Below, one piece after another: positions 10,433-21,262 of a stretch of DNA of 64,000 bases; positions within the stretch are counted from its first letter, which is position 1, and each line of letters begins with the position of its first letter. The stretch comes from Alnus glutinosa (taxonomy: Eukaryota; Streptophyta; Magnoliopsida; Fagales; Betulaceae), in contig NC_084896.1 of assembly GCF_958979055.1 (NCBI RefSeq), positions 24,864,501-24,928,500 on the forward strand, in the 5' to 3' direction. The translations under genes were made by a program, and so were the position numbers. Under the pieces are notes generated by a model that was not told the DNA's origin, searched no databases, and saw nothing but the letters and a program-made list of their open reading frames with translations.

Positions 10433-11608
10433 ATGTCAAACCGGCTTCCACGCGATCTTTGGACTGAAATCCTGGTAAGCCTACCCGTGAAATCTCTTTT
10501 ACGATTCCAATGTGTTTGTAAATCATGGAAATCCTTGATCTATACTTCTACATTTATTTCCATGCACACCCAACATAGTGAGAGCGCCGACAATTACACC
10601 CACCTTTTACATTGTAGTAGTTACAGCAAGAAGCCATACCAATTACTCCAAACCGATGGTTCATTCAATGAGTTTCAAGAACTTGAATATCCATGCCAAA
10701 TGAGGGGTGGAGATCATCGATTCGTCCATGATTGCAAGGGATTAATACTTTTTACGACTGTCATCCAAGATGGGCTGGATGGCAATCGTTTCGAGCGACT
10801 AACTCTGTGGAACCCTGCAATTAGAATGTCTATGACTCTTCCTCGACCTCGCATTGATGTACCGGTGCCCAAATACTGTATTCATGGGTTCGGCTTTGAT
10901 CAAACAAGTAATGATTACAAGGTGTTGAGAATGGTCTGTGATATGTACACCTCGTTTCCACCTCAGGTGGAACTTTATAGACTCCGCACAGGCGCTTGGG
11001 AGACAATTACAGGTGTTGACGATTGTTTTCAGTATTATTTATCAGCAAAAACGCAGGCTTTCGTGAATGGGGCAAGTCACTGGGTTAACGTTGTATGGCC
11101 TATGGCATCCTGCTCTCCTAAACGAGCGGTTTTGTTGTTTGATATGTGTGATGAGAAACTCCGAGTGATGAAGCTTCCGGATCATCTTAGTTTAGGCTTG
11201 GGTAAGACTCTTGATCTTGGTGTATCTGGTGGACTGCTTTCTTTAATGGAGAATACCAAGCCACATGATGTTTATTTGAGCTGCAACATTTGGTTGATGA
11301 AAGAATATGGCGTGGTAGAGTCGTGGACTAAACAATTTACAATTGATTTAGAGGGTTGGAGCTGTGGGTGGATCTTCAGTTTTAGGAACAACGAAAAGAT
11401 TTTAGCTTGGAATCGGAAAAATGAAAAAGAGTCGGTCTTATATGATCCCAAGACACATAGATTGATTAAAGTAGGAGGAATTAAAGGCAAGGGTTATCTT
11501 TTTGGCAAAAATACTTTCGTTGAAAGTCTTGTTTTACTCGATAAAGAACATACCAGGTGCGACTCAAAAAAAGGAAAGAAAAGAAGAGAAAGACATGCAT
11601 GCGCTTGA
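10433..11608 (+). CDS. F-box protein, copy B (subfamily 2)
   Basis: Intronless gene for 391 residues, a predicted SCF substrate receptor. I chose the ATG at 10433 because it matches the start of D and F; the frame is open for 14 more codons upstream without an ATG. The F-box is at about 4-45 (LPRDLWTEILVSLPVK, SLLRFQCVCKSWKSLI). The FBA domain starts with WNPAIRMSMTLP at about 126 and continues with GFGFDQTSNDYKVLRMV, YRLRTGAWETI, VLLFDMCDEKLRVMKLP and SWTKQFTIDL. The end is a lysine/arginine-rich tail (RCDSKKGKKRRERHACA); the Cys-rich TCLRK stretch of the later copies has been deleted. The gene lacks the promoter module shared by D to I, so its expression is doubtful although the frame is intact. 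Confidence 0.85.
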   Translation: MSNRLPRDLWTEILVSLPVKSLLRFQCVCKSWKSLIYTSTFISMHTQHSESADNYTHLLHCSSYSKKPYQLLQTDGSFNEFQELEYPCQMRGGDHRFVHDCKGLILFTTVIQDGLDGNRFERLTLWNPAIRMSMTLPRPRIDVPVPKYCIHGFGFDQTSNDYKVLRMVCDMYTSFPPQVELYRLRTGAWETITGVDDCFQYYLSAKTQAFVNGASHWVNVVWPMASCSPKRAVLLFDMCDEKLRVMKLPDHLSLGLGKTLDLGVSGGLLSLMENTKPHDVYLSCNIWLMKEYGVVESWTKQFTIDLEGWSCGWIFSFRNNEKILAWNRKNEKESVLYDPKTHRLIKVGGIKGKGYLFGKNTFVESLVLLDKEHTRCDSKKGKKRRERHACA

Positions 11609-11800
11609 AGAGAAGGCTAAGCAAAGCACAAGATGTTAATTTGAGCTGCATCAATATTTGGTTGAAGACATGCACAAGAGAAGGCTACGAAGAAAATCTG
11701 AAGAAACAACGTTTGGAGGCATAGTACTCTTTTTAGGATGGTTTGGGATTTATGTTAGAGGAAAAATGTTTTGTTTGTATTTTTTTTTTTTAGTAAGAAC
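11609..11800 (+). repeat. 3' flank of copy B with an internal coding duplicate
   Basis: At about 11631-11665 the 3' flank repeats a piece of the gene's own coding region, corresponding to DVNLSCINIWL in the FBA domain. It then repeats the tail words agacatgcac and agagaaggct. The same arrangement follows copy D at 22506-22560, so it predates the segment duplication. Confidence 0.6.
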
Positions 11801-12789
11801 TTCAAAAAATTATCCAAAAATAATCTAAAGGTATATATCTCTTTTCATTGAAAACTTTCTATAAATCTAAAAACCAGCAAAAACTATTCTATTGCGCCAT
11901 GATAACTTCCTAGCACACAAATCCATCCCTACAATGGATTGCTTTATTTGAGATTCCCATATAATGTTGGGTGCAAAAGCATTTTTCAATTGTGCTCTGT
12001 TCTTCCCATCTGGACGGAGCAAGGAATTTCATATTCTCATTCAAAAATGAAGATTTGAATCCTTGCCTCTTCTAACCAAAGTGATGGGCACCATCCAAAG
12101 TGTGCCTTCCTTTTGAATTGAAACGCTGGTGGGTATACCATTTAAGAAGTATAAGTGAGGTTCAGTAAGGACCCCTACCAGTCCATAAAGTAAATTTACA
12201 CCATTCCACTACGAATGATTGTTCAATGCATCATATATTTCAATTTTTTTATCACCACCAAATAGTCAAGTCTAAATAAAACTGTTTAAGCAAAATCTCA
12301 ACAAGAACATGTATTTAATTTGACATCCAAAGAGATTCAAGTTTCAAACAGTTAAATGCAAAATTCAAGAGGTCGGGGAAGAAAAATTAAGAAAGAAGTC
12401 TCTCCAGGATGATCTCCTTGAAAGATCTAACCTAGCAATCAAATTATTTGGTTACATATCAGTTGAAACGACGAAATTCATATTCATCTTATTTGGTTAC
12501 ATATAATTTAAGAAGCAATCAAAGTTTTTGTTTTGTCCATATCGATTCATCTTCATCACCCGCCAGTAGACATAACTCTTCCTTCACTATTAATTGGTAC
12601 TACACAGTAGACCCTACCAAAATATATTTCTTCTGCAAAACCAGTTAATATAAAAGTCAATTAGGTGCTAAATAATTATGACAAACAAAACAAGCAACTT
12701 GTGTAACAAACAAGTCTAAAGATTTTTTCTTTTGGAACACATTCATGCAGTATCTGCAGTACCACAGGGAACACTTGGAAGAGGAAAAC

Positions 12790-12903
12790 ACTAATCTTAT
12801 ACCAAACAACCCCACCTTGATTCTTATGACACTCTATAATATTTCCTCTGTTACTAATAGCTGCAACAGCGTGACCATGGAGCTCACTCATTCTAGCTGC
12901 CAC
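12790..12903 (-). other. Possible exon fragment of an unrecognised gene, copy 1 of 3
   Basis: On the minus strand a pyrimidine-rich stretch ends in tgttgacag, an acceptor-like site. The frame that follows reads VAARMSELHGHAVAAISNRG and then NIIECHKNQGGVV. The piece recurs at about 23505-23607 and, shortened, at about 37640-37675, always in the same orientation and array position. I do not recognise the protein and see no other exons nearby. It could be a remnant of a gene that was copied along with the array, or chance coding in a repeat. Confidence 0.25.
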
Positions 12904-13059
12904 CTGTCAACAAAAGTCAAAGTACATTCATTCCTTACACAAGGAATATTATATATAAAGAGGCACGTACAGAAAGACCATAAATTGACTTGAGGTTGAT
13001 GTATTTCATTGATTCAGAGGTCTCCTATATATATGGCTAATACAAAGAAAGGCAAAGAG

Positions 13060-13630
13060 TTTTACATTGAATAGTTTTACTGCATATTGCTAGACAAAAT
13101 AAGGCAATACACCCAGACACTAACCCAAGTCCAAAACCCAATTCCATTGGCTAATTGAACACCATCACAGCAATGTCATAGCCACCCAAAAAATTATAAA
13201 CCCCTCAAACTCCTCTAAACAAGATCAACTCAACGCACGGTTCATAAACACGAGGATCAAACCAAAAAGGAAAAAAAATAACACCCTGTTGGACTCTTAA
13301 TTAACTATTGTCTTTGTTGAACCATGACAAACAAACATTCACCACCTCCAAAGGTTTAAAGAGTATCAGCACAACCCATGGAACCCATGTACAGTTTTCA
13401 ATATACGTACAAATATACAAACGGATAACGGATTGAAATTTTTACCCGGCCAACAGGAATGAAATTGTATTCAGAATACCCAGCTGAAAAATCAAATCTT
13501 TACCCAGAAAAATCAAATCTGCTAATGGATCGGACCATTTAAATCACATTTAAACAACCCCAAATTTTGGCCATATGATAATTGGTTTGTCCTATTTGTA
13601 AAGTGTAGTCAACCATGTAGAAGCATTATA
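13060..13630. other. Spacer without recognisable feature
   Basis: AT-rich single-copy-looking DNA after the end of segment 1. I see no open frame with gene-like features and no paired inverted repeats. Confidence 0.4.
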
Positions 13631-13633
13631 TAC

Positions 13634-14815
13634 TACAAAAAAATCAGGATCTTTGGACGGTTTGAAACCGTGCAGAATTTGGAAAAAACCAGCTGGAAAA
13701 CAGTTCACACGGTTTTTTTTGAACGGTTTCAAACCGTCTAGGACAATGGGTCGCTAATTTGGTTACTGACGGTTTGGAAACCGTCCAGAACTAGTTCTAA
13801 ATGGTTTTACCCAAACCGTCTAGAATTTTTTTTTATAATTATAATTATAATTATTTTTTTAATAATAGTAATGTCTCTTGGTTCGAATATCAATCCCACA
13901 TCAATTTTTTCTCCTTTTCCTCACACTCGTGAACCTCTTTTGCATCAAATTTTCTCTCCTTTTCCATCAAATTTCTATCATTTTCGAGTCTTGCACTCCT
14001 TTTCTCATTGATACTCAGCGAGAATGAGAGTACTCCTAAAGAAATCGAAAAAAAAAAAAAATTCGGATGTTTTCAATGGTTTCACCTAAAATGATGCAAC
14101 ACAACCTAGGTTGATCATGCAAATGTATTTTCTCAGCAACCAAACAAAGTAGAGAAAATATGAGAAGCTAGACATCAAATAATCAAAATAAAAAATCAAT
14201 CTTTGCAGTAAATAAACCAAAAGCACCGAAGCTCATTCTCTAAGTTGAAAATGCAAGAAAAACTTCCAAAACTTCACAAACTTCGCCAAATTTCTCAATT
14301 TTTACAAATCAGATTAACACACAAAATCTCAAACCCACATACAAATAAACAAGACCCAAATCTGGCTGGCTTTGCCCTAGATCTTGGCCAAAGGGTACCG
14401 TTCTTGGCCGGCTTTGTCCTAGATCTGTGCCTTGACGCTCTTGTGCTGGAAACGACGCCAAATATCGGTGGTGGGCTGACCGAGGGGTAGTACGCTGCTG
14501 AGAGGAAAAGAGAGAGTGTGAGAGAGAGACTCGAGAGAGACGTGAGAGAGAGAGTGCAACCTTACCTGCAGTTACCTCGTGGTGGTCCATCTGGGTTGCT
14601 GGGTCTCTGAATCGTCGGGAGAGAGAGAGAGAGAGAGAGGCGTTGGCAGGAGGGGGCCGAGTGTGTGGGGAGGGTCGGAGGGACATTAGGGATATGATTT
14701 AGCAGGGAAAGTAAAGGAAGGGCAGGAGATTAGAACATGGAAAGAAAAATTCGCAAAATTCATAAAAATAAATCCAGACGGTTTGAATCAAACTGTCTGG
14801 AAAAAATTGAAAACA
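13634..14815. mobile_element. CACTA-like element remnant with subterminal repeats
   Basis: The left end is tactacaaaaaaatc, one base away from the CACTACAAAAAA type of CACTA end. Next comes a dense field of the word GGACGGTTT and its inverse AAACCGTCC (13660-13830). The same word returns near 14773 (ccagacggtttgaatc), but there is no matching terminal end, so the right terminus is lost or diverged. In between is a GA-rich minus-strand zone (14500-14690) with a leader-like CT repeat and a short frame starting MSLRPSPHTRPPP. I could not identify a transposase. There is no counterpart in segment 2. Confidence 0.5.
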
Positions 14816-14989
14816 GGGTAATTAAGTGCACCCTGTGCAAGTAAAAGGTTGAATCTCCAACTTTGTATGATGACAGATCACTTATAACTACTTTTGTTCG
14901 GACAATCCGGCATTGAAAAAATGGGATAAAAAGATCATGTGTTACAAGAACATAATCAACAATCCATGCAATAAATCTATACATAGTTA

Positions 14990-15225
14990 TAGGAGCGTGT
15001 TGTTGAAAGCATAAGCATAATTATTATGCTAAATTCGTAGCGGAAAAATAAAGCCACTTTGGAATTACCTCCAACTGAATCTTTAAAAATGCAACAACAA
15101 CTCTACATGAAGAGCCGTAATTAAAATAGAAAAATAAACTAAAATTATTGAGACGTTATTAATCCTGGAGATTTTGTACGTATTTTAAATATTATCTTCC
15201 TTTTTGTATAATTCAAATAAATAAA
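14990..15225. other. AT-rich spacer before copy C
   Basis: No gene or paired repeat is seen; the conserved subfamily 1 leader begins at about 15226. Confidence 0.4.
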
Positions 15226-15444
15226 AAAAAAATCCTGGTGAGATTTCTGACGGCCCTCCCTTTTGAACTATCTTTAGCCCAAACCCCAAACCACCGATCC
15301 AGGCTTACTCGGCCCACTGGAACTATAGGGCTGATGTTTTCTGTCAGCCGTTTCTAATAAGAGTTGGTTTTCTTCTTTGAGAGCGCCACTTGCATCTTCT
15401 CCAATCCGCCACCCAAGTTGAGCAAAAAGGAAGAATTCACAGAG
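15226..15444 (+). promoter_or_regulatory. Subfamily 1 leader and promoter region of copy C
   Basis: Conserved with 5340-5554 before copy A, including aatcctggtgagatttct and ctaataagagttggttttc. It carries no DRE-TATA module of the subfamily 2 type. Confidence 0.45.
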
Positions 15445-16629
15445 ATGTCAATCCGGCTTCCACACGATCTTCAGATTGAAATCCTGGTAAGACTTCCAGC
15501 CGTGAAATCGCTTTTACGTTTTCAATGTGTTTGTAAATCATGGAAATCCTTGATCTCTAGTCCTGCATTTATTTCCATGCACACCTAACATGGTGAGAGC
15601 GCCAACAATTACACCCACCTTTTACATTGTCGAGGATATGGACGCAGATGGTGGCAATTCGAATTACTCCATACCAATGCTTCATTTAGTGAGTTTCAAG
15701 AAGTTGCATATCCACGCCAAATGAGAGGTGCCAGAGATTTTGAAGTCCTTGATTGCAAGGGATTAATACTTTTTACGACTAGACTTTTAACTTCTGGAGT
15801 GGAGCATGATTATTTGGAGTCCCAACTGATTCTTTGGAACCCTGCAATTAGAATGTCTATGACTCTCCCTCAAGCTTGCATTGTGGCACCCAACCGCAGC
15901 AAATATTTTGTTCACGGCTTCGGTTTTGACCATACAAGTAATGATTACAAGGTGCTAAGAATGGTGTTTGGTTCAGACATACGGTTGCCACCTCCAGCCC
16001 AACTTTATAAACTCCGCACAGGCGCTTGGGAGACTTTTAGTATTGCTGACGATTTTCAGTATGATATAGTTGATAGTGATCCACAAGCTTTTGTGAATGG
16101 GGCATGCCACTGGGTTGGATATTCAAGTTTTATGGAGTCCGAATATCCTGAAGTGGTGGTTGTGTTGTTTGATATGTGTGATGAGGAACTCCGAGTGATG
16201 AAGCTTCCGGATAGATTAACTTGTATGGATACCGATTATATTGTACATGTTCGTTTGGGGAATTCTGGTGGATTGCTTTGTTTAATGGAGCACAACCCAC
16301 GCAAAAATGTTTATTGGAACTGGAACATTTGGTTGATGAAGGAATATGGCATAGTAGAGTCTTGGACTAAACAATTTGCTGTTGATGTAAATGGTTCTGA
16401 CTTGTTCAGTTTTATGAACAATGAAAAGATTTTAGGGGAAAAGCGAGAAAAGCTGGTCTTATATGATCTCAAAACCCGTAGATTCAATAATTTGGGAGGA
16501 ATTAAAGCTAAGGGAACTCCTTTTGCCATGAATACTTTCGTTGAAAGTCTTGTTTTATTCAATGTGCCAGACTTGTTTAAGGAAGAAAATCAAGACATGC
16601 ACGAGAGAAGGCCAAGCAAAGCACAATAG
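15445..16629 (+). pseudogene. F-box gene, copy C (subfamily 1), one nonsense codon
   Basis: This is the sister of copy A and has the ATG that A lacks. After 47 residues, right behind the F-box (ending AFISMHT), the glutamine codon of A (CAA) is TAA at 15586-15588. The frame then stays open to 16629, so a single base separates it from a 394-residue gene. The FBA domain is complete (WNPAIRMSMTLP, GFGFDHTSNDYKVLRMV, SWTKQFAVDV). The tail reads VPDLFKEENQDMHERRPSKAQ in part, from DNA that the E-to-I copies read in another frame as CQTCLRK. If translated, it would give a bare F-box peptide of 47 residues, and restart at a later ATG would give an FBA-only protein. Confidence 0.85.
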
Positions 16630-16687
16630 ATAGAATAGCTAGGAAGAAAAGGTTAGAAATATGAAATCGATCTCTCTTTCTTTCTTT

Positions 16688-16689
<2 letters not shown>

Positions 16690-16731
<42 letters not shown>
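16690..16731. repeat. Poly-T run
   Basis: About 40 consecutive T just after the copy C stop codon, absent after copy A, where the deletion removed it. Confidence 0.8.
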
Positions 16732-16859
16732 CTTTTTTATCACTTTATGTAATTCTTTTTAATTACCAAATATGAAGAAATAACTTATCATTGTCGTGAT
16801 GCATATGGATTATTTAAGTTCAGATAACTGTCACATTGCTTGAGCATGAGTTCAACTGC

Positions 16860-17269
16860 CGCTACAAAAAAAATCGTTGTTTTGAGCCGCTTTTTTAGAG
16901 CCCTTTTAAGCCCTAAAAAACAACTCTAACCAATTTGAGACCTTTTTTTTTCAGCCGTTTTACAAACGGGTCCACACCTCAAGTATTAAAAATTAAAATT
17001 GATCCATTTCTCTATAAAACGGTTCAAACTTGAGCCGCTTTTGTAAAAGCGGTTCGAACAAGTTAGAGACGTTTTAAAAAGCGACTCAAAACAGTTAGAG
17101 TCGCTTTAATCAAAAGCGGCTCTAAATTTTTTGAGCCGCTTTTATAAAGCGGCTCAAAACGGTTTGAGCCGGTTCAAAAAAAGCTCTCCAACCGCCTCAA
17201 AATTAAAAACGTTTGTTTTTTAAAAACGGCTCAAAATGCCTGTTTTTTTTTTTTTTTTTTTTGGTAGTG
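16860..17269. mobile_element. CACTA-like MITE with GAGCCGCTTTT subterminal repeats
   Basis: The left end cgctacaaaaaaaatcg and the right end ttttttttggtagtg form a short inverted repeat of the CACTA kind (CACTAC...GTAGTG). The interior is filled with direct and inverted copies of GAGCCGCTTTT and AAAGCGGCTC. There is no coding capacity. In the matching place after copy A (6860-7125) about 280 bases of array module stand instead, so the insertion came with, or was followed by, loss of that DNA. I see no target duplication. Confidence 0.6.
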
Positions 17270-17769
17270 AAGGGACTTTTTTTTATCTTATTCTGGTTTA
17301 AGAAAGTTGATTGTTTGACTGCGCATGTTTGGGTTTTTTATTGTGAGAATAGGCTATCCTAATTTCGACTTCAGAATAGCATAATTTCAATTTAGTATCT
17401 TATTAGGGTTTGGTATAATCTACCTTTGTTACGCTTCGTTTTTCATGCCGACATCAATTTCTTATAAATTGGATCGGAAGAAATAAAGAGAATCACACGT
17501 GCTAATTAAAAAATTACGTACTTTCAAATGTTAATGAACCTATGACAGTTTTATAAACGAAATCTTGAACCAATTTCAACAAAATTGTTGTCCTGGAAAT
17601 AAATTAACCTGCTATAACTTCCTCGGTCATTAGGAAAAAAAAAATGAATGAAGAGAGAACCCAAATGGTCAATTCCATCAATCCAAGTACTGAGCATGAT
17701 ATCACCATGTCAAGTGTAATTAACATCAACAAGTATTTAAAATATATATATATATCCATGCAAATTTAC

Positions 17770-17905
17770 CCCATATCGATGGTTCATTCTATGAGTATCA
17801 AGAACTTGAATATCCATGCCAATTTAGAAATTATGGAATCGTCCATCAGTCCATGAGTGCAAGGGATTATTACTTGTAAACACTGACATCGAGCTCCTAC
17901 CCTTA
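17770..17905 (+). pseudogene. F-box gene relic (region before the FBA domain)
   Basis: About 135 bases match the coding region around residues 70-110 of subfamily 2 (a Y-QELEYPCQ-like stretch, then VHxCKG), with many changes and no open frame. It is the partner of the relic at 7463-7552 but keeps a different part. The DNA that follows (17920 on) is the shared 3' flank module. A third relic is at 31131-31235. Confidence 0.65.
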
Positions 17906-18175
17906 TGGCCGGAACCAGCAAAAACTTTTCTATCAGCACACAAAGCTAGCCATCCCTACAATGGATTGCTTTATTTGAGATTCCAATATAATGTTGAGTG
18001 CAAAAGCACTTTTCTATTATGGTCTGTTCTTCCCATCTGGACGGAGCAAGGAATTTCATATTCTCATTCAAAAATGAAGATTTGAATCCTTGGCCTCTTC
18101 TAACCAAAATTGTGAGCACAATCCAAAGTGAGGAGAAATAAGAATGTAGAAGACCGATCAGTTTTTCTTTTTAGA

Positions 18176-18690
18176 AACCTTACAAAACCTTTGACAACTT
18201 CCACTCGACTTGAAACTAACCTTATAAAGTTTAAAAACTCTCAATTTCATCCTCAAATCTTTGAATTTGTTGCAATATCCCCATCTGTTAGGGTTTGGCA
18301 CTAAATCGTATGGCAAAAAGGATAAAATAACCTTTATTTCCAAATTTATAATTTATCATTAATTTCAAATTAAAAATTAAATAATTTTTTTTTTTAAAAA
18401 AAAAAAAAAATGAGACCCTACGTGAGTCATTCTAGACCAAACACAGGTCATGGGTGACCCCGTTGTAGGTCTAGAGACCCACACGTTATTTTTAATTTTT
18501 ATTAAATGGGAAAAAAAAGGTGAGGGCATTTTGTCATTTTCAAGGGTGCCGTTAGAACTAAACAAAAAAAATTAACAGATGAGGGACATTGCAACAAATT
18601 CAAATATTGATGGGGGAAATTGTGAGTTTTTTAACTTTGAGGAGGTAGTTTCAAATCGAGGAGAATTTTAGGAAGGTTTTGTGAATTTGT
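18176..18690. mobile_element. MITE-gamma, copy 2
   Basis: The long inverted-repeat element of 7899-8456 in the same relative position of segment 2. It starts near ttacaaaacctttgacaac and ends near ggaaggttttgtgaattt. Confidence 0.6.
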
Positions 18691-19059
18691 TATTTTTTTT
18701 TTTTCTTCCTTGTCAACTCCCTCAGTAAATTTTTTTTTCTTATTAGCGTTGCCCTTGAGTGGACACTAAAAGTACAAAAGTCGACGCTAATAGGTCGTCC
18801 CAAAAACCGCGACGTTAATGATCATCAACTGATCATCAGTGTCGACATAATGATATATTTGGTTGACCCTAAAAATTGTAGCACATATATCATAAATTGA
18901 CACCGATAGGTATGTATTGCCACATGTTGGCAAGTTTGAGAGGTCATTTACCAAATTTTGTACATTGGTCGCCAAATCGCCAAGGAGTGGATGCTTCAAG
19001 GGGTAAAAGGTAATTTCCAAAAAAAAAAAATAACCCAATGAAAAAAAAAATTTTTAAAA

Positions 19060-19930
19060 AAAAATCTTACTAAGACATTTCATCGAACATATGATAGACA
19101 AATTTTTCTATGGGGTTTTTTCAAGAAAATTTGAAAAATTAAGCCAATTTTTTGTACCTATCCATGCTCTAAAAACACAATAAAGCAAGTAAAACAATGA
19201 AATTTATGGAACCTTTTCCACACAGCTTCACATTAATATTCAAAGAAACCCGCAACCGAAAATTTCACAACTTTTGCAAAATAAGTCTCATACGTTGCTT
19301 GACAGAATAGGGGAATCAAAGAACAAAAATAGGGGAATCAAAAAATGGGAGAGAAGATAGAAGGTTACATGCAAAATGTGAAATTTATAACCAAACACAA
19401 GCAGCTAGCTCAAACACTCTAGTAAAAAATGAAACAAACACCCACCCAAAATAGGAGAAAAAATTGTTAAAGTGACCCAATTGCCTATGAAGATCATGTC
19501 ACATTCAGGTCTATTTGGGTTTGCAATTTCAAAAAGTATGATTTAAAATAACGATTTTAAAATGTGCGATTTGAAAAAAGTGATTTTTAAAAACGTAGTT
19601 AAATGTTTGGCAAAATTGCAGTTTAGTATTTAAAATCACAAATTTGCCTTTAAAATTCTGCGTTTTTTAAAAATTACCCTCTTATCTGCTATTTGAAAAA
19701 ACAAATTTTCGGTATTTTCAAATCGCAATTTTTAAAAATACAGTTCTCAAATGATTTATATTCTGCGATTTGATTTAAAATCACACTTATTGTCTACGAA
19801 ATCGTAATTATAGACTCATCCTTATCTTATCCAGCCAATTTATCTCCTCATTGGCGTGATAAGTTAGAAGGCTTCAAGCTTTTAGAAGACTGAAGCCAAC
19901 TTAAGTCTGTTTGGAATTCAAATGTTAGAT
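19060..19930 (+). repeat. Segment-2 spacer homologous to 9380-10320
   Basis: It runs from ctaagacatttcatcgaac to ggaattcaaatgttagat and matches the DNA before copy B nearly throughout. No gene. Confidence 0.6.
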
Positions 19931-19939
19931 ACATAGATT

Positions 19940-20215
19940 GGTTTGTATAAATTTGTTACGTCTATTTCTCATCTGCTCGTAACAGCAGATTACTTGTAGT
20001 TCTATATATATATATATATATATATATAGCTTAATACAATGAATCAGTATTCAAGCTAAATATTCTTTTCATTTTTTCATGGTACGGTATCAGAGTGGGT
20101 CTCTTGCGATTGTAGGCCTTTTTCACCCATACGTAGAACATGTGTTTGACCAAAAGTTGCCATACATGAGAAAGCGTGTTAAAGTGTTTCCCGTCGACAA
20201 TATTAATTTGACCTG
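19940..20215 (+). mobile_element. Fossil LTR retrotransposon end (Copia type) with primer-binding site
   Basis: An LTR-like stretch with a TA microsatellite ends in attttttca at about 20079. It is followed by tacggtatcagagtgg, which resembles the initiator-methionine tRNA primer-binding site used by many Copia elements. Only this end is present; no gag or pol is seen. The element is broken and looks old. Confidence 0.5.
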
Positions 20216-20351
20216 AATACTTTATAAGTCATAAACTTATCAGAATTTTTGGATTAAGATCGACTCTACATGTGCAATGGATGCAATAAGAAGCAAAAAA
20301 TTAAGAAAAATTGAGATATATATGTTGAAGTGGCAAAATCTTAACCTCTTA

Positions 20352-20900
20352 TGCTCCGTTTATTTCGACGTAAAATGATTTCTGGAAAATGATTTCGGCA
20401 TTTTCGGGTGTTTGGTTGGGGCGAAAATAATGGTCAACGAAAATCATTTTCGGTTTGACCGTAAAAGCTTCTTTAATTTTCGAAAAACGATTTACAATTT
20501 TTAAAACCGTAAATCGTTTTCTAAAATTAAGCTCTTCTTCCTTACACGCTAGTTTGATATCCGATCGTTAGAATTTAACAATTGTCGGTCGTCGGGATCT
20601 AGTCGGCGCCGGAGTCCGACAACATCCGGTCGCCGGGAACCTGCCGGCGCCAAAATCATGCAGGCCACCGAAATTATGCCGGTGCGGGAACCCGGCGGCC
20701 GGAATTATGCAGGCGCCGGAATCCGGCACCGGCAGACCAAATTCCGGTCGGAATATTGCCGGATTCCGGCTAAAACGGCCGGGATCCGACAATTGATCCC
20801 GTCGAAATCATTTTTTATTAATTACTTGATTTTTTCTGAAAATGATTTCATCTAAATCATTTTACGACGGAAATCATTTTACGTCGAAACAAACGGAGCA
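20352..20900. mobile_element. 549-bp inverted-repeat element with TTA target duplication (Harbinger-like)
   Basis: The termini are nearly perfect inverted repeats of about 30 bp (TGCTCCGTTTATTTCGACG on the left; the right end has G for the A). The target TTA is duplicated at 20349-20351 and 20901-20903. The sister units show the empty site cctcttaat (32220 and 37150 regions), which proves the borders. The interior is GC-rich and built on GCCGG words, with no transposase. A 3-bp TTA duplication fits the PIF/Harbinger group, although the terminal bases are not the commonest ones for it. Confidence 0.85.
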
Positions 20901-20904
20901 TTAA

Positions 20905-21066
20905 TAAAAAAAAAAAATAATAATGGTTGAAATTTAAAGCAAAATCAAGTAATTAATTAAGGACACGAACCTGCATGCGGCGTGAATTCGTTTTCCGTCC
21001 CACCCCCTCTTTACTTTTCCCATTAGGTTTGGGCTTTCGGTTTTAACCGACAACCGACTTAAAAGC

Positions 21067-21120
<54 letters not shown>

Positions 21121-21262
21121 AAAATAAAGAAAACCTGAACCTGGGTTTTTCTTTGGGTTTTGGTTTTCCGCACAAATTGCCTTTGGGTTTTTCTAGCTTT
21201 CTTCTTGCTCCTGAGTTCGATCGTCTTCTCCAAGCCGCGAAGAGGAGAAATTCACAGAGATC
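20905..21262 (+). promoter_or_regulatory. Promoter and leader of copy D
   Basis: This is the subfamily 2 module: cccattaggtttggg, then ttttaaccgac, then a TATA region, then the leader gccgcac-type aaattgcctttgggtttttc. Two ACCGAC words (DRE/CRT core) stand at 21046-21051 and 21053-21058. The TATA box has become a TA repeat of about 48 bases (21070-21118), while sister genes have 8-14 bases here. Confidence 0.6.
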
